From: a bacterium 210820-DFI.6.37
Lineage (GTDB): Bacteria; Bacillota; Clostridia; Peptostreptococcales; Anaerovoracaceae
Reading direction: 5' to 3'
DNA: 64,000 nucleotides
NCBI GenBank assembly: GCA_020558355.1
Contig: JAJCKG010000012.1
Location: 16,341-80,340 of the forward strand
Part shown: positions 9,368 through 18,281 of the stretch, piece by piece
Layout of the letters: the number at the start of each line of letters is the position of its first letter
Numbering within the stretch: position 1 is the first letter of the stretch
Translations under genes and position numbers: made by a program
The notes under the pieces: generated by a model
Database searches by the model: none
Told to the model about the DNA's origin: nothing
The model's input: only the letters and a program-made list of their open reading frames with translations

Positions 9368-9441
9368 AGTATACTAATGTTTTTCCTCGGCCTTTACAAA
9401 CGGAAAATTTTCATCCCTTTTTTATAAAATTGTAGTATACT
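9368..9441. promoter_or_regulatory. two AGTATACT palindromes in the gntR upstream region
   Basis: AGTATACT occurs at 9368-9375 and at 9434-9441; both share the GTATAC core of the operator at 9101. The second contains a TATACT -10-like sequence. They may be autoregulatory sites for the GntR gene. The remainder of the 9157-9522 gap, AT-rich at its ends, shows no gene or known RNA that I can recognise. Confidence 0.4.
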
Positions 9442-9522
9442 TTAAACATAAAGCCGATAACTGGAAAATCGCCAGTATGCTTTTAATACGACAAACCAAT
9501 ACCATTTTGTAAAGGGAACTAT

Positions 9523-10167
9523 ATGCAAAAAGAAAGTTTAAAAAGCAAAGCCTATAATCTGATAAAATCAAAAATTGTTAATTGTGAATACGCGCCTAAT
9601 TCTTTTCTCAATGAAACGATGCTCATGGAAGAGATCGGATCCAGCCGGACACCAATTCGTGAGGCGCTCAGTAAGCTGGAACAGGAAAACCTGGTTACGA
9701 TCCTGCCAAAAAAAGGGGTCATGGTCTCAGATTTGTCTTTAAATGAAATCAATATGATCTTTGAAACCCGGATTCTGATTGAGCCATATATTCTTTCCCA
9801 TTATGGACAGTTCGTTCCTTCGGATATTCTTTCCTCTATGAAAGAAACCTTTGACCTGAAAAACTTATCGCATATATCCGCGCATGAGATCTACACAAGG
9901 GATGACCAATTTCATAAACTCCTTGTAGATTCCAGCAAAAATACTTATTTTATGCGGGCGATGGACAATATCTACAATCAAAGCTATCGGCTGCGGGTAC
10001 TCACCGGCAATCGGCAGCAGGAACGTATCCTCAATTCCAATAATGAGCATGTAAACATCATTGAACTGATGTTAGAAAAGAAATTCGACCAGGCTTCCGA
10101 GGCTCTTAAAGTCCACCTGGAAAAATCCAGAGAAGCCAGCTTTTCTAATTTTATCAATAATTATTGA
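9523..10167 (+). CDS. GntR-family transcriptional regulator, FCD domain
   Basis: Cytoplasmic DNA-binding repressor of 214 residues. The winged helix (residues 1-75) includes SSRTPIREALSKLEQENLV, the GntR recognition helix signature. The remainder is an all-helical FCD effector domain with IFETRILIEPYIL and HKLLVDSS. The start has AAAGGGAAC before ATG. Divergent from the permease/hexonate operon, it is the obvious candidate to bind TGTTGTATACAACA at 9101. The effector is probably a pathway intermediate such as a hexonate or KDG, by analogy with ExuR/UxuR. Confidence 0.92.
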   Translation: MQKESLKSKAYNLIKSKIVNCEYAPNSFLNETMLMEEIGSSRTPIREALSKLEQENLVTILPKKGVMVSDLSLNEINMIFETRILIEPYILSHYGQFVPSDILSSMKETFDLKNLSHISAHEIYTRDDQFHKLLVDSSKNTYFMRAMDNIYNQSYRLRVLTGNRQQERILNSNNEHVNIIELMLEKKFDQASEALKVHLEKSREASFSNFINNY

Positions 10168-10186
10168 CGCTTTGGGAGGTCACGCC

Positions 10187-10900
10187 ATGGAAGCTCCACT
10201 AAAAAAGAAAAAATCAAAAAAAGGATTCTGGATCCTTCTTATCATTGATATTCTGCTGTTCCTTTTAATTTGCGGTTCAGTTGCCGGCGGGTTTTACGCG
10301 GCAAAGGTTTTCGCCCAGCAGGTGGAAGAAGCGGACGCGGCCCATGTGGCGGCTATGTACGAGGAAGCGGAAGAGGTGAATATTCCCAACGCGCTGAGAA
10401 GCTATACCGCAAAGCGACTGACAAAACAGGAAACCATTCCGGCCTACACGGTTTCCCAGATCTACGAGCTGGATCTGAGAGAGCCAAGCGGCGTCACAGC
10501 GGCGGACCTGAAGCTGGTAACCAGCAAGGGACTTGTCGGCCTTGAGGAAGCTTTTGTCAACGCGGAGGAAAAATACGGGGTCAACTGCGTGTTCCTCATG
10601 TCTATCGCCTCTTTGGAAAGTGCGAAGGGAACGCAGATGTTCCGCCCAAACAATATGTTTGGCTACGGCAGAACCGGTTTTTCTTCAAAGGCAGAGGGGA
10701 TCAATGTGGTGGCAAGCGGCCTGTCTTCCCGCTATCTGAATCCGGGCGCGAGTCTCTACGGCGGAAGCCCTACGGTAAAAGGAGTCAACAAGCGCTATGC
10801 CGCAAACCCCCAGTGGTACGTTAAAGTAGCAAATTATATGCAGGAGTATTACGCAGTCATCAGCAAGCGGCATAATGAAGCCCTGCAGAAAATCAATTGA
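10187..10900 (+). CDS. membrane-anchored glucosaminidase-domain protein
   Basis: Predicted cell-wall hydrolase of 237 residues: a short Lys-rich cytoplasmic head (KKKKSKKGFW), one transmembrane helix (about 14-40) and an extracellular glucosaminidase domain (about 115-230). SIASLESAKGTQMF holds the probable catalytic Glu and NNMFGYG follows. The domain cleaves GlcNAc linkages in peptidoglycan. I chose ATG 10187 with GGGAGG 7 bases before it. It begins 19 bases after gntR and may be co-transcribed, although no functional link to sugar acids is apparent. Confidence 0.85.
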   Translation: MEAPLKKKKSKKGFWILLIIDILLFLLICGSVAGGFYAAKVFAQQVEEADAAHVAAMYEEAEEVNIPNALRSYTAKRLTKQETIPAYTVSQIYELDLREPSGVTAADLKLVTSKGLVGLEEAFVNAEEKYGVNCVFLMSIASLESAKGTQMFRPNNMFGYGRTGFSSKAEGINVVASGLSSRYLNPGASLYGGSPTVKGVNKRYAANPQWYVKVANYMQEYYAVISKRHNEALQKIN

Positions 10901-10958
10901 TGATGGATGACGCGTTAAGTATAAACACTTTTTTATAAAACGGGAAAGAGGGCAGACC

Positions 10959-11978
10959 ATGTTCAACGGAATTTTCTTTTTTACTTATATTTTTGCGGGG
11001 TTTGTAGGCTTTCTCGCAATCCTTTTGGTGGTGCTTCTTGCCCGCTACTGGACCAGTGGAAACAAGCGGCTTTTGGCTGCTATTCGTAATTTCATGATCT
11101 GTATAGCATTCATTGACGCTCTGTATTTTTATATGGAGTACCTTGCTCTGAAAACCGGCGCGCGTACAACCGCGCCTCTGATCCGCGCTTTGGACATTTT
11201 GACCTTTATCGGGCAAGTCTATTTCTGGGCCGCATATATCCGGGAAAAAAGTCAGCTGCGGGATCAAACCCGCCAAAAGCTGTTTTTTATTTCTTCCGCT
11301 CTTTCCATTTTATGTTTTATCGCAGCTATCATCAGCTACGGATTTCTCATGGATGACTATTATTTTGTTCCGGCCGGAGCGGGAAGAACTGCCAGTATAG
11401 CCATTGAGCTTGCTCTTTGCGTCGTCCTGACTTCCATTACTGTCTTTCATCTGATAAAAGGACTTTCCGGTCTGGTTCAGAAAAAAATCCGTTTTTTTGT
11501 CACGGTTATTTCTGTTTTAATAACCATAAACGGCCTGTGGAACGCGCTTCTTGTTATCAGTCTTATGACCCATTCCTTCCTTTTTCCGGATGGTTCTACC
11601 ATCGATTCCACACCTCTTCTCATTTTACTGATCAATCTCTTCACGGTTCTCTTAGTATATCAGGAGGATTTTTCCGCATTATTCCGCACAGAAGGGAAGG
11701 GGACCGATGAAACAATCCACAAAGTTATCCACAGTTTGACTTTGGAAGAGCGCCTGGACTTTATCGCGCAGGCCCATGGGCTTACAGAGCGGGAACGGGA
11801 AGTCCTGGAGCTTGCCTATGAGGGACTGACCAATCCTGAGATTGCGGAGGAATTAATCATCTCCAAATATACCGTAAAGCGGCACATGCATAATATCTTT
11901 GAAAAGCTTGATATTTCAACGAGAATGGAGCTGGTCCATCTGGTGAACCAGGAAAATGGTCCAGGTGGACCATTGTAA
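10959..11978 (+). CDS. membrane-bound LuxR-family regulator
   Basis: A 339-residue protein with about seven hydrophobic segments (residues 1-235) followed by a LuxR/GerE helix-turn-helix: LTEREREVLELAYEGLTNPE, then KYTVKRHMHNIFEKLDIS. The architecture is that of one-component membrane sensors that bind DNA from the membrane. Its end is 79 bases before the secreted peptidase gene, and an inverted repeat lies in its last codons, so it may control that gene. The ligand is unknown. Confidence 0.85.
   Translation: MFNGIFFFTYIFAGFVGFLAILLVVLLARYWTSGNKRLLAAIRNFMICIAFIDALYFYMEYLALKTGARTTAPLIRALDILTFIGQVYFWAAYIREKSQLRDQTRQKLFFISSALSILCFIAAIISYGFLMDDYYFVPAGAGRTASIAIELALCVVLTSITVFHLIKGLSGLVQKKIRFFVTVISVLITINGLWNALLVISLMTHSFLFPDGSTIDSTPLLILLINLFTVLLVYQEDFSALFRTEGKGTDETIHKVIHSLTLEERLDFIAQAHGLTEREREVLELAYEGLTNPEIAEELIISKYTVKRHMHNIFEKLDISTRMELVHLVNQENGPGGPL
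11955..11974. promoter_or_regulatory. inverted repeat upstream of the lipoprotein peptidase
   Basis: AATGGTCC, 4 bases, GGACCATT: a 20-base perfect interrupted palindrome inside the 3' end of the LuxR-type gene and about 85-105 bases before the peptidase start. A smaller palindrome (CTGGT-ga-ACCAG) sits just before it. This could be an operator for the LuxR-type protein; no U-run follows, so a terminator is less likely. Confidence 0.4.
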
Positions 11979-12057
11979 TTTCCTACCCGAAAAGCGAAAC
12001 TATTTAAGTAATCAGAAAATTATTTTTATTTCGTTTTTTCGGAAGGAGAACATGACC

Positions 12058-14256
12058 ATGAAACAAAAGCTGAAAAAAATTACTTGTCTTGCGGCGGCTG
12101 CCGCGCTTGCGTTTTCACTGGCTGCCTGCGGCGGCGGTACGAAAATCAAGTCTGACCTTTCTATGTCCCCAGCTGTGGAAAACTATCTGGAAAAAGTAGA
12201 TCAGGAATACGCTTACGGCATAGCCGAAACTCTGGCCTACGATGAAAAATACTTATCCAATGAAAGTGGCTGGAGGACGGCAGGAAGCGACGCGGAGCAC
12301 GCTGCCGCTGATTATCTGGCAGGGGAGATGGAGGCACTCGGCCTGGAGGATGTGGAAAAAGTCCCTGTAACTGTGGATAAATGGGAATTCAAGGGAGCTT
12401 CTCTTACCATTGATGGAACCGATGTGCGGATAGAGCCCGGCTCTTACGCTACCAATGGAACGGACAAAGACGGTATTACCGCTGAAATCGTAGATGTTGG
12501 AACTGGTACGGCGGCTGACTATGAAGGAAAAGATGTAAAAGGCAAGATCGCTCTGGCCGGTGTGGACCAGTGGAACGTAGCCTGGATTGATCAGTACATG
12601 AATGAAGCCGCGCTTCACGGGGCCGCGGCCATCGTTACATATGACGCCGGAGGCTACGGCGCTTACTCCGATGATGTAATCAATGTACAGGATGTCTGCG
12701 CCAAGGATGTGATGCCTTGTGTCTGCATCAGTAAAAATCAGTACAAAGAAATCGCTAAAGCCATCAAAGCAGGAAACAGCACCGCGTGTTTGAAGGTGGA
12801 CAGTGTTATGGAGCCAGAAAAGGGAACCAGCTATAACGTAGTAGGAAAAATCAAAGGAAAATCCTCTGACCAGCAGATCCTTGTTTCCGGACACTATGAT
12901 GTATACTGGAACGGCTTTCAGGATGACAGCTGCGCCATCGGCCTGGTGCTGGCAATGGCAAAGGCCATGAAGGATTCCGGCTACACACCGGAAAATGATA
13001 TTCTCTTTATCGCTCACGGTTCGGAGGAGTGGGGCGCTACAGGCTCTCAGTTCGACTGGACGACAGGAGCATGGGAAATGATCAATACCGCTCATCCGGA
13101 ATGGGCCGGAAAAACCCTCGCGCTTCTCAACTTCGAGCTTCCTGCTCTTTATGACAACGCAAAACAGATGCAGATTCAGTGCGAACCGGAATTCGCTTCT
13201 CTGACAAAAGAATTTGTTGAAACCAGCGGGCTTGCCGCGGATCCTGTAAACGATGTCTACCCGGACGGCATCGACAGCACCAGTATCGATACCTTCTGTC
13301 TGGAGGACGGCGTATCCTACCGGGGAGCGGGTGTCCCTCACTTTATCAATGTGCCGGGATTTGATTCAGGAGAAGATGAGCCCAACTGGAACCAGCAGCG
13401 TTATCATACAGTAGCTGACGATAAAGACACTTATAACGCTGACGTTATGGTATCGAATCTGAATATATTCGGCGCGCTTGCCATCTACCTTGACCAGACA
13501 CCCGCGCTGGAACTGGATTTCACCGCTACCTGCGATGATATCGATGAAGCCTTAAATGAAGATCTGGCGAAGGCTGCCGGCGCGGATATCGATTCCTATA
13601 AGAACGCTTCCGCTCAGCTTCGTACTGCCTCTGAGGCGCTCAATGAAAAGATCGATGATATCAATACCCGCTATGAAAAAGCCGCAGCTGACGGAGCTTC
13701 TCCGGAAGAGCTTGACGCGATCCGCGCAGAGGGAACGGCTCTGAACAAGACAACGCTGAAAACTTACAAAGAAGTACAGGATAATCTGATCGGCATTATT
13801 CTGACATCCGATCTGGTAGTCAAGCATATGGCTTACCAGAACAATATCGAACTGATTTCCGCCATCAATGACGCTCTGAAAAAGGGCGAACTGTCCAATG
13901 AGGATGAAGAATCCGGCGCTCTGGATCTTGCGTGGCAGATCAACGGCGGCGCGGAATTCGGTTACTACAGCTTTAGCCCGGAAACCAACGAGGCTTCCCT
14001 GGATACTCTTTTAGAGGATCGAAATAAGGGCAATGTATTCTGGGGAACCGGAAAGGGCTCTCAGCTGGCTGATACTTACAAAGCCACAACTTCTCTGCTG
14101 GAGAAGGCCGCGGCCGCGGAAGCCGGAAAGAAGGTTTCCTATGATGATGAAATCGCCATCTACGCTAAAGCCATCAAGCAGCAGCAAAAGGGGCTTGCGA
14201 AGACAATGAAGGCAGAAACAAAGGCTATGAATGATTTAGCAGAAAAAATGCAGTAG
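12058..14256 (+). CDS. secreted M28-family metallopeptidase lipoprotein
   Basis: Extracellular membrane-tethered peptidase of 732 residues. The signal peptide KKITCLAAAAALAFSLAACG ends in the lipobox LAAC. The M28 domain has an HYDVYW, QDDSCA, AHGSEEWG, NFELP and RYHTVADD ligand series, and a long helical C-terminal tail follows. The same order of elements, including the tail, occurs in the cytoplasmic protein at 5410-7362, so the two are paralogues split between outside and inside the cell. I chose ATG 12058; ATG 12052 is also possible, with GGAAGGAG at 12041-12048 serving either. It likely supplies amino acids or dipeptides from peptides. Confidence 0.88.
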   Translation: MKQKLKKITCLAAAAALAFSLAACGGGTKIKSDLSMSPAVENYLEKVDQEYAYGIAETLAYDEKYLSNESGWRTAGSDAEHAAADYLAGEMEALGLEDVEKVPVTVDKWEFKGASLTIDGTDVRIEPGSYATNGTDKDGITAEIVDVGTGTAADYEGKDVKGKIALAGVDQWNVAWIDQYMNEAALHGAAAIVTYDAGGYGAYSDDVINVQDVCAKDVMPCVCISKNQYKEIAKAIKAGNSTACLKVDSVMEPEKGTSYNVVGKIKGKSSDQQILVSGHYDVYWNGFQDDSCAIGLVLAMAKAMKDSGYTPENDILFIAHGSEEWGATGSQFDWTTGAWEMINTAHPEWAGKTLALLNFELPALYDNAKQMQIQCEPEFASLTKEFVETSGLAADPVNDVYPDGIDSTSIDTFCLEDGVSYRGAGVPHFINVPGFDSGEDEPNWNQQRYHTVADDKDTYNADVMVSNLNIFGALAIYLDQTPALELDFTATCDDIDEALNEDLAKAAGADIDSYKNASAQLRTASEALNEKIDDINTRYEKAAADGASPEELDAIRAEGTALNKTTLKTYKEVQDNLIGIILTSDLVVKHMAYQNNIELISAINDALKKGELSNEDEESGALDLAWQINGGAEFGYYSFSPETNEASLDTLLEDRNKGNVFWGTGKGSQLADTYKATTSLLEKAAAAEAGKKVSYDDEIAIYAKAIKQQQKGLAKTMKAETKAMNDLAEKMQ

Positions 14257-14281
14257 ACTTTAAACATCCGAAAGACAAAAC

Positions 14282-14311
14282 AGCCCGGCAGGTTTTACCT
14301 CCGGGCTTTTT
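14282..14311 (+). terminator. intrinsic terminator after M28 lipoprotein gene
   Basis: AGCCCGG (14282-14288) pairs with CCGGGCT (14301-14307), with an inner AGG/CCT extension past a single bulged C, followed by TTTTT. It separates this gene from the convergent gene at 14337-16022. Confidence 0.85.
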
Positions 14312-14336
14312 GCTGTTATCTCTGTTTTATCTGGAT

Positions 14337-16022
14337 TTACGATTTCTTTACCTTGCAGTTTTTGCGGAAAAAAGCGATTCCGTAGCAAACAATATCTTCG
14401 TAGCCTATATCTTTCAGATATTCGGTATAATGCTTTTCTTCAATTTGTCTAAGCGCGGCGTCACAGGCCTTACTCAACTGGCCGTATGAGGCGGCGGCTT
14501 TCAGCTCCAGCACAAAAGCCCGGGAGCCTATATCAGGAGAATAAATCAAAAGATCTGTTCTTCCCAAACCGGATTCCCGGTTGGATTTTACAATATACTT
14601 ACTGCTCTGGCTCAATACTCCAGTGAGAAAGCCATGGTAAAAGCTCTCCGCGCTGTCATAAAAGCTAATCGTATTAACCAGCTGGCTGTTGAGTATTCTG
14701 GACATATGTTCTGTATCTCCAATTTCCATTGCGTCATATAGATCATGGAAATCCTGTTTTTCAATCGTTTCTCTGAACCATTTGATGATTATATTTTCGT
14801 AAACGCTTTTTAATTCTTCATTTGGGATCACTGCTTCCAGAATAATATTCCTTCCCTCAAAGCGCTCCCGTTTTTTTGTCAGATAACCTGTAAAGTACAG
14901 GAAATTCCAAAGGTTTTCTGTACTTTCCTCTATATCTTCATATGTGATTTCTTCGTGGATACAAATATCCAGACTTTCGCCTGCCATAAGCTGCTCAATC
15001 CGCAATCTGGTTTCCTGTCCCGCGTTTTTTATCAGCTTTTTCACAATATCGTTGGAGCTGGTATTTGCCCAGTAAGGCCGCGGAAACGCGTTTTCGTCCG
15101 CTTCCAGATCATACATAAATTTTATGACGCTCCACGGATTATAGACTTCTGTATCTCCAAACAGATAACCGTCATACCACTTGCGCATCGTATCATACCG
15201 CGCTCTCCTGTTATAGAAAGTCATCATTTCCTCTACTTCCTGAGAAGTAAAGCCAAAATGCTCGCTGTATTGTTTGTCCAAAACAGATATGATATTCAGA
15301 TGATTCAGCCCTGTAAAAATGCTTTCCCTTGAAATACGCAGGCATCCGGTAATAACTGCAAATTCCAGATACTCATTAGTCTTCAGAACAGATTCAAAAA
15401 GCGAACGAACAAGCTCTGCCATCTTACTGTAAAAACCTCTGAAATAAGCATTTTCAAGCGGTACATCGTATTCATCAATCAATAGAACCGTCTTCTGTCC
15501 GGTCGCTTTAAAAAGGCAGGTAGATAAAAATTTCAGCGCGGTATGCCAGGAGATTTCCTCTGCTGTGCCAGACGACAGCTTGCGGTACGTTTCCTTTTCA
15601 TCTTCATCAAGAAAAGCTCCATCGAGAATCCAACTGTGGCGCTTAAATTCTTCCCGTATCGCCTCTTTGATCTGGTAATAGGAGAGTTCAAAGCTGCTCT
15701 GCTTTGCGGATTTCAGAGTCAGGTTGATGACCGGAAAAGCTCCCATTTTGTCTGTATATACCGCTCCCGCTCTCATGATCTTCATATCTTTGAACAACCC
15801 TGCGTTTTCTCTGTTTTTTTCCGGATTTCCGGTATTTTCAAAGAAATACCGGAGCATACTCAGGTTCAGCGTTTTTCCAAATCTGCGGGGACGGGTAAAC
15901 AGATTGACCTGTCCCTTTAAATCCAGCAGTTCTTTTATCAGCAATGTTTTATCGATATAGTAATACTGGTTTCTGACCATATCACTGAAGTTTTCTACAC
16001 CGACCGGCAATGGTCTTTTCAC
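14337..16022 (-). CDS. AAA-ATPase-like protein with PD-(D/E)XK nuclease domain
   Basis: A 561-residue protein of the family common in Clostridia and Bacteroidetes (AAA-ATPase_like plus DUF1703). The N-terminal part has TRPRRFGKTLNLSML as its P-loop and LLIDEYDVPLENA as Walker B. The C-terminal part has GRTDLLIYSPDIG and VLELKAA, giving the D...ExK nuclease triad. The start MKRPLPVGVENFSDM is the usual family N-terminus. Role unknown; these proteins are abundant and variably present and are suspected of DNA-processing or defence functions. It lies 37 bases after the nucleotidyltransferase gene and may be co-transcribed. Confidence 0.85.
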   Translation of the reverse strand: MKRPLPVGVENFSDMVRNQYYYIDKTLLIKELLDLKGQVNLFTRPRRFGKTLNLSMLRYFFENTGNPEKNRENAGLFKDMKIMRAGAVYTDKMGAFPVINLTLKSAKQSSFELSYYQIKEAIREEFKRHSWILDGAFLDEDEKETYRKLSSGTAEEISWHTALKFLSTCLFKATGQKTVLLIDEYDVPLENAYFRGFYSKMAELVRSLFESVLKTNEYLEFAVITGCLRISRESIFTGLNHLNIISVLDKQYSEHFGFTSQEVEEMMTFYNRRARYDTMRKWYDGYLFGDTEVYNPWSVIKFMYDLEADENAFPRPYWANTSSNDIVKKLIKNAGQETRLRIEQLMAGESLDICIHEEITYEDIEESTENLWNFLYFTGYLTKKRERFEGRNIILEAVIPNEELKSVYENIIIKWFRETIEKQDFHDLYDAMEIGDTEHMSRILNSQLVNTISFYDSAESFYHGFLTGVLSQSSKYIVKSNRESGLGRTDLLIYSPDIGSRAFVLELKAAASYGQLSKACDAALRQIEEKHYTEYLKDIGYEDIVCYGIAFFRKNCKVKKS

Positions 16023-16059
16023 GGTTTCACCCCCTTGTTTTCTATTTTCTATCGTTTCC

Positions 16060-16980
16060 CTATTTCCACAGCTTATCCGGATAAAGTCCCTTGTCCTTCA
16101 TGGACTGCAGCGCCGCGACAACCATCTCCTTGTCTTTCCGATAGGTAACACCGTACCACTTGTCGGAGGTAGGCAGTACTTTTACAGTTGCTTTTCCCTC
16201 TTTCACCAGACGGTCCGCCACCATAGGAAGGAAGTATTCGCCCTTCATCGGGTTTTCCGCAAGGGCCTTCTCCAGAAATACCGGAAAGCCTTTTTCCATT
16301 TCCTCCATCATGCTCTTTGTAAAGCCCCAGAAGTTCATGGAAACTGTAGCGCTGTCCGGCAGCACGTTCCAGGTTTCGCCTTCATCTTCTGTGTAAGCGA
16401 TCCCTTCCGGCCGGCGCATAATCTTTGTCCGCTCCGTTACCTGAGCCAGATTTCCATCTTCTGTAATCTCGCAGACGCCCCGGGCCACATGGCCGTTTTC
16501 TGTAATGGTGTTTTCCAGGCGAAAGCCTACCATGCAGTAGGAGTAGGTTTCTCCATCCTGATGGCTGGTCAGGAAATCGTAAATGCTCTGAAAGCCGCCC
16601 GGTCCATAGTAATCATCCGCGTTGATGACCACAAAAGGTCCATCGATCAGGTGACGGCAGCTTAATACCGCATGGCCGGTACCCCACGGTTTTTCTCTGC
16701 CTTCCGGCACCTGATAAGCATCTGGAATATCTGTTAATTTCTGAAATGCGTATTCTACCTGCATATATTTGCCTGCCCGATCATCGATCAAAGCGCGAAA
16801 ATCCGCTTCCATCTCTTCCTTAATCACAAAGATGACCCGCTTAAATCCGGCCATCATGGCATCATAAAGGGAAAAATCCAGAATAATTTCTCCTTTATCG
16901 CTGATGGGATCCATCTGTTTTAAGCCACCGTAGCGGGAACCCATCCCGGCGGCCATTATAATTAATGTTGGTTCTTTCAT
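16060..16980 (-). CDS. sugar-phosphate nucleotidyltransferase
   Basis: NTP_transferase-fold enzyme of 306 residues. IIMAAGMGSRYGGLKQMDPI is the nucleotide-binding loop with Arg and Lys expected to hold the triphosphate; FVVINADDYYG provides the metal-binding Asp. These proteins transfer a nucleotidyl group to a sugar-1-phosphate in polysaccharide or envelope synthesis. The specific sugar cannot be assigned. A promoter with TATAAT lies 33 bases upstream of the start. Confidence 0.8.
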   Translation of the reverse strand: MKEPTLIIMAAGMGSRYGGLKQMDPISDKGEIILDFSLYDAMMAGFKRVIFVIKEEMEADFRALIDDRAGKYMQVEYAFQKLTDIPDAYQVPEGREKPWGTGHAVLSCRHLIDGPFVVINADDYYGPGGFQSIYDFLTSHQDGETYSYCMVGFRLENTITENGHVARGVCEITEDGNLAQVTERTKIMRRPEGIAYTEDEGETWNVLPDSATVSMNFWGFTKSMMEEMEKGFPVFLEKALAENPMKGEYFLPMVADRLVKEGKATVKVLPTSDKWYGVTYRKDKEMVVAALQSMKDKGLYPDKLWK

Positions 16981-17012
16981 GACTTGTTCCTCTTTTCTGA
17001 AATAGTACTCTT

Positions 17013-17041
17013 ATTATACGGGAAAATCCGGGTACAAGCAA
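17013..17041 (-). promoter_or_regulatory. promoter for the nucleotidyltransferase gene
   Basis: On the minus strand TTGCTT (17041-17036), a 17-base spacer, and TATAAT (17018-17013). Confidence 0.65.
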
Positions 17042-17113
17042 GGGGCCGGAGCCGCCCGTCACAGGCTCATGCCATTCATTGAGTCAGAAAAAGCGGATAA
17101 ATATGAGTAGTAT

Positions 17114-17142
17114 TTTACTTCTTTCCTGAAAAAAGGTATAAT
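17114..17142 (+). promoter_or_regulatory. promoter for the shikimate-kinase-like gene
   Basis: TTTACT (17114-17119), a 17-base spacer and TATAAT (17137-17142), ending 31 bases before the ATG. Confidence 0.7.
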
Positions 17143-17173
17143 GTTAGATATCATTTGAGTTGGAGTGAAAGCT

Positions 17174-17641
17174 ATGGAACAGAAAAACGCATCCAGAGTC
17201 TTTGTAACGGGATTCCTTGGAAGCGACCGGAAAGGTACCGCTGAAAGGCTGGCGCAAGAGCTGGGATATGATCTTATTGATCTTGACCGGGAAATTGAAA
17301 AGAAAGACGGAAGGTCCATCCAGCGGATCTGCATGATGATGGGGGAGCATGAATATCGTAATAAAGAATATGAAATGCTGGAAGATTTGTCCCAGGAAAA
17401 TAACATCGTAGTCTGCTGCGGAGACGGCATTATCTTTGACGATATGAACCGGGAGATCCTAATGAAAAATCAGGTGCTGATAGCTGACGCGGAGCTTTCC
17501 GCGGAAGAACTGTGGGAAAAGGCAAAGAATCTGACGGATTCAGTCTATGCTTTTATGCACCAGACCGATGAAGCTCTGAAAAAAGAAAAATTTATGGAGC
17601 TTTACTGGCAGAGGAAGGATCTATACAGTCGTTTTTCATAG
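17174..17641 (+). CDS. degenerate shikimate-kinase-like protein
   Basis: A 155-residue protein that follows the shikimate kinase layout from end to end but has lost key residues. GFLGSDRKGT stands where GFMGxGKST should be: the invariant Gly is Asp and the Walker A Lys is Arg. The shikimate-side motifs survive in part: DLDREIE, GRSIQRI, GEHEYRNKE (with the Arg), whereas the GGG motif reads CGDG. The Arg-rich lid is missing and the protein stops soon after the conserved R-x-LY region, about 20 residues early. It is therefore unlikely to phosphorylate shikimate; it may be regulatory or bind another ligand. ATG 17174 has GGAG 8 bases upstream. Confidence 0.72.
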   Translation: MEQKNASRVFVTGFLGSDRKGTAERLAQELGYDLIDLDREIEKKDGRSIQRICMMMGEHEYRNKEYEMLEDLSQENNIVVCCGDGIIFDDMNREILMKNQVLIADAELSAEELWEKAKNLTDSVYAFMHQTDEALKKEKFMELYWQRKDLYSRFS

Positions 17642-17704
17642 GCGGCGGGACAGGATCTGGTACTCATACGATAACCAGTTATAACAAATTTCAGGAGGTT
17701 TTTT

Positions 17705-18253
17705 ATGATACATAAAGGTGAAGACGCTGAAAGAAGAAGCGCTCTCGCAGTTGCCGACAAAATGGCCGCTGCCGCGAAGACAGCTCCTAAGGGCTGCGGA
17801 AGAGATACCATTGTCACTTATATTCTGGATGGAGAGGATAAAGATATCCTCAGCTCCCATATGCGGGATATCGCCGCGGAAACCGGCGAGGATTTTTACA
17901 GGCGGGACGCTTCCAATGTAGATAACAGCCACTGCATTCTGATTATTGGGGCCATTTCCCAGCCCAACGGCCTTAGCAACTGCAGTCTGTGCGGTTTCGA
18001 AAACTGCGGGGAAATGGTAAAGGCCGGTGGCAGATGCGCGTTTAACATAACCGACCTTGGCATCGCTGTGGGTTCCGCGGTCTCCATTGCCGCTGACAAC
18101 CGGATGGACAACCGTGTTCTCTTCTCAGCAGGTAAAGGGGCCCTGCGCATGAGCTTCCTTCCGCCGGAAATACAGGTCTGCTATGGAATCCCCCTTGCCA
18201 CCAGCGCAAAAAGCGTTTTCTTTGACCGGGATCCGGGCAATGTACTGTTCTAA
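17705..18253 (+). CDS. DUF2148 ferredoxin-domain protein
   Basis: A 182-residue cytoplasmic protein of the DUF2148 family (uncharacterised proteins with a ferredoxin-like cysteine set). The Cys pattern CSLCGFENCGEM plus a later Cys in GGRCAF is the probable iron-sulfur site; GSAVSIAADNRMDNRVLFSAG is the conserved family core. It occurs in many strict anaerobes, but its reaction is unknown. AGGAGG lies 7 bases before the ATG. It starts 63 bases after the shikimate-kinase-like gene, with no terminator between them that I can see, so co-transcription is possible. Confidence 0.85.
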   Translation: MIHKGEDAERRSALAVADKMAAAAKTAPKGCGRDTIVTYILDGEDKDILSSHMRDIAAETGEDFYRRDASNVDNSHCILIIGAISQPNGLSNCSLCGFENCGEMVKAGGRCAFNITDLGIAVGSAVSIAADNRMDNRVLFSAGKGALRMSFLPPEIQVCYGIPLATSAKSVFFDRDPGNVLF

Positions 18254-18281
18254 TTTCTAATAAAATTCTTGTAAAAATTTA

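Noticed and set aside
12253..13341. Long minus-strand open frame opposite the M28 lipoprotein gene
   Set aside because: Length is a side effect of codon use in the real gene; the translated sequence has no domain features and the plus-strand frame has a signal peptide, lipobox and zinc ligands.
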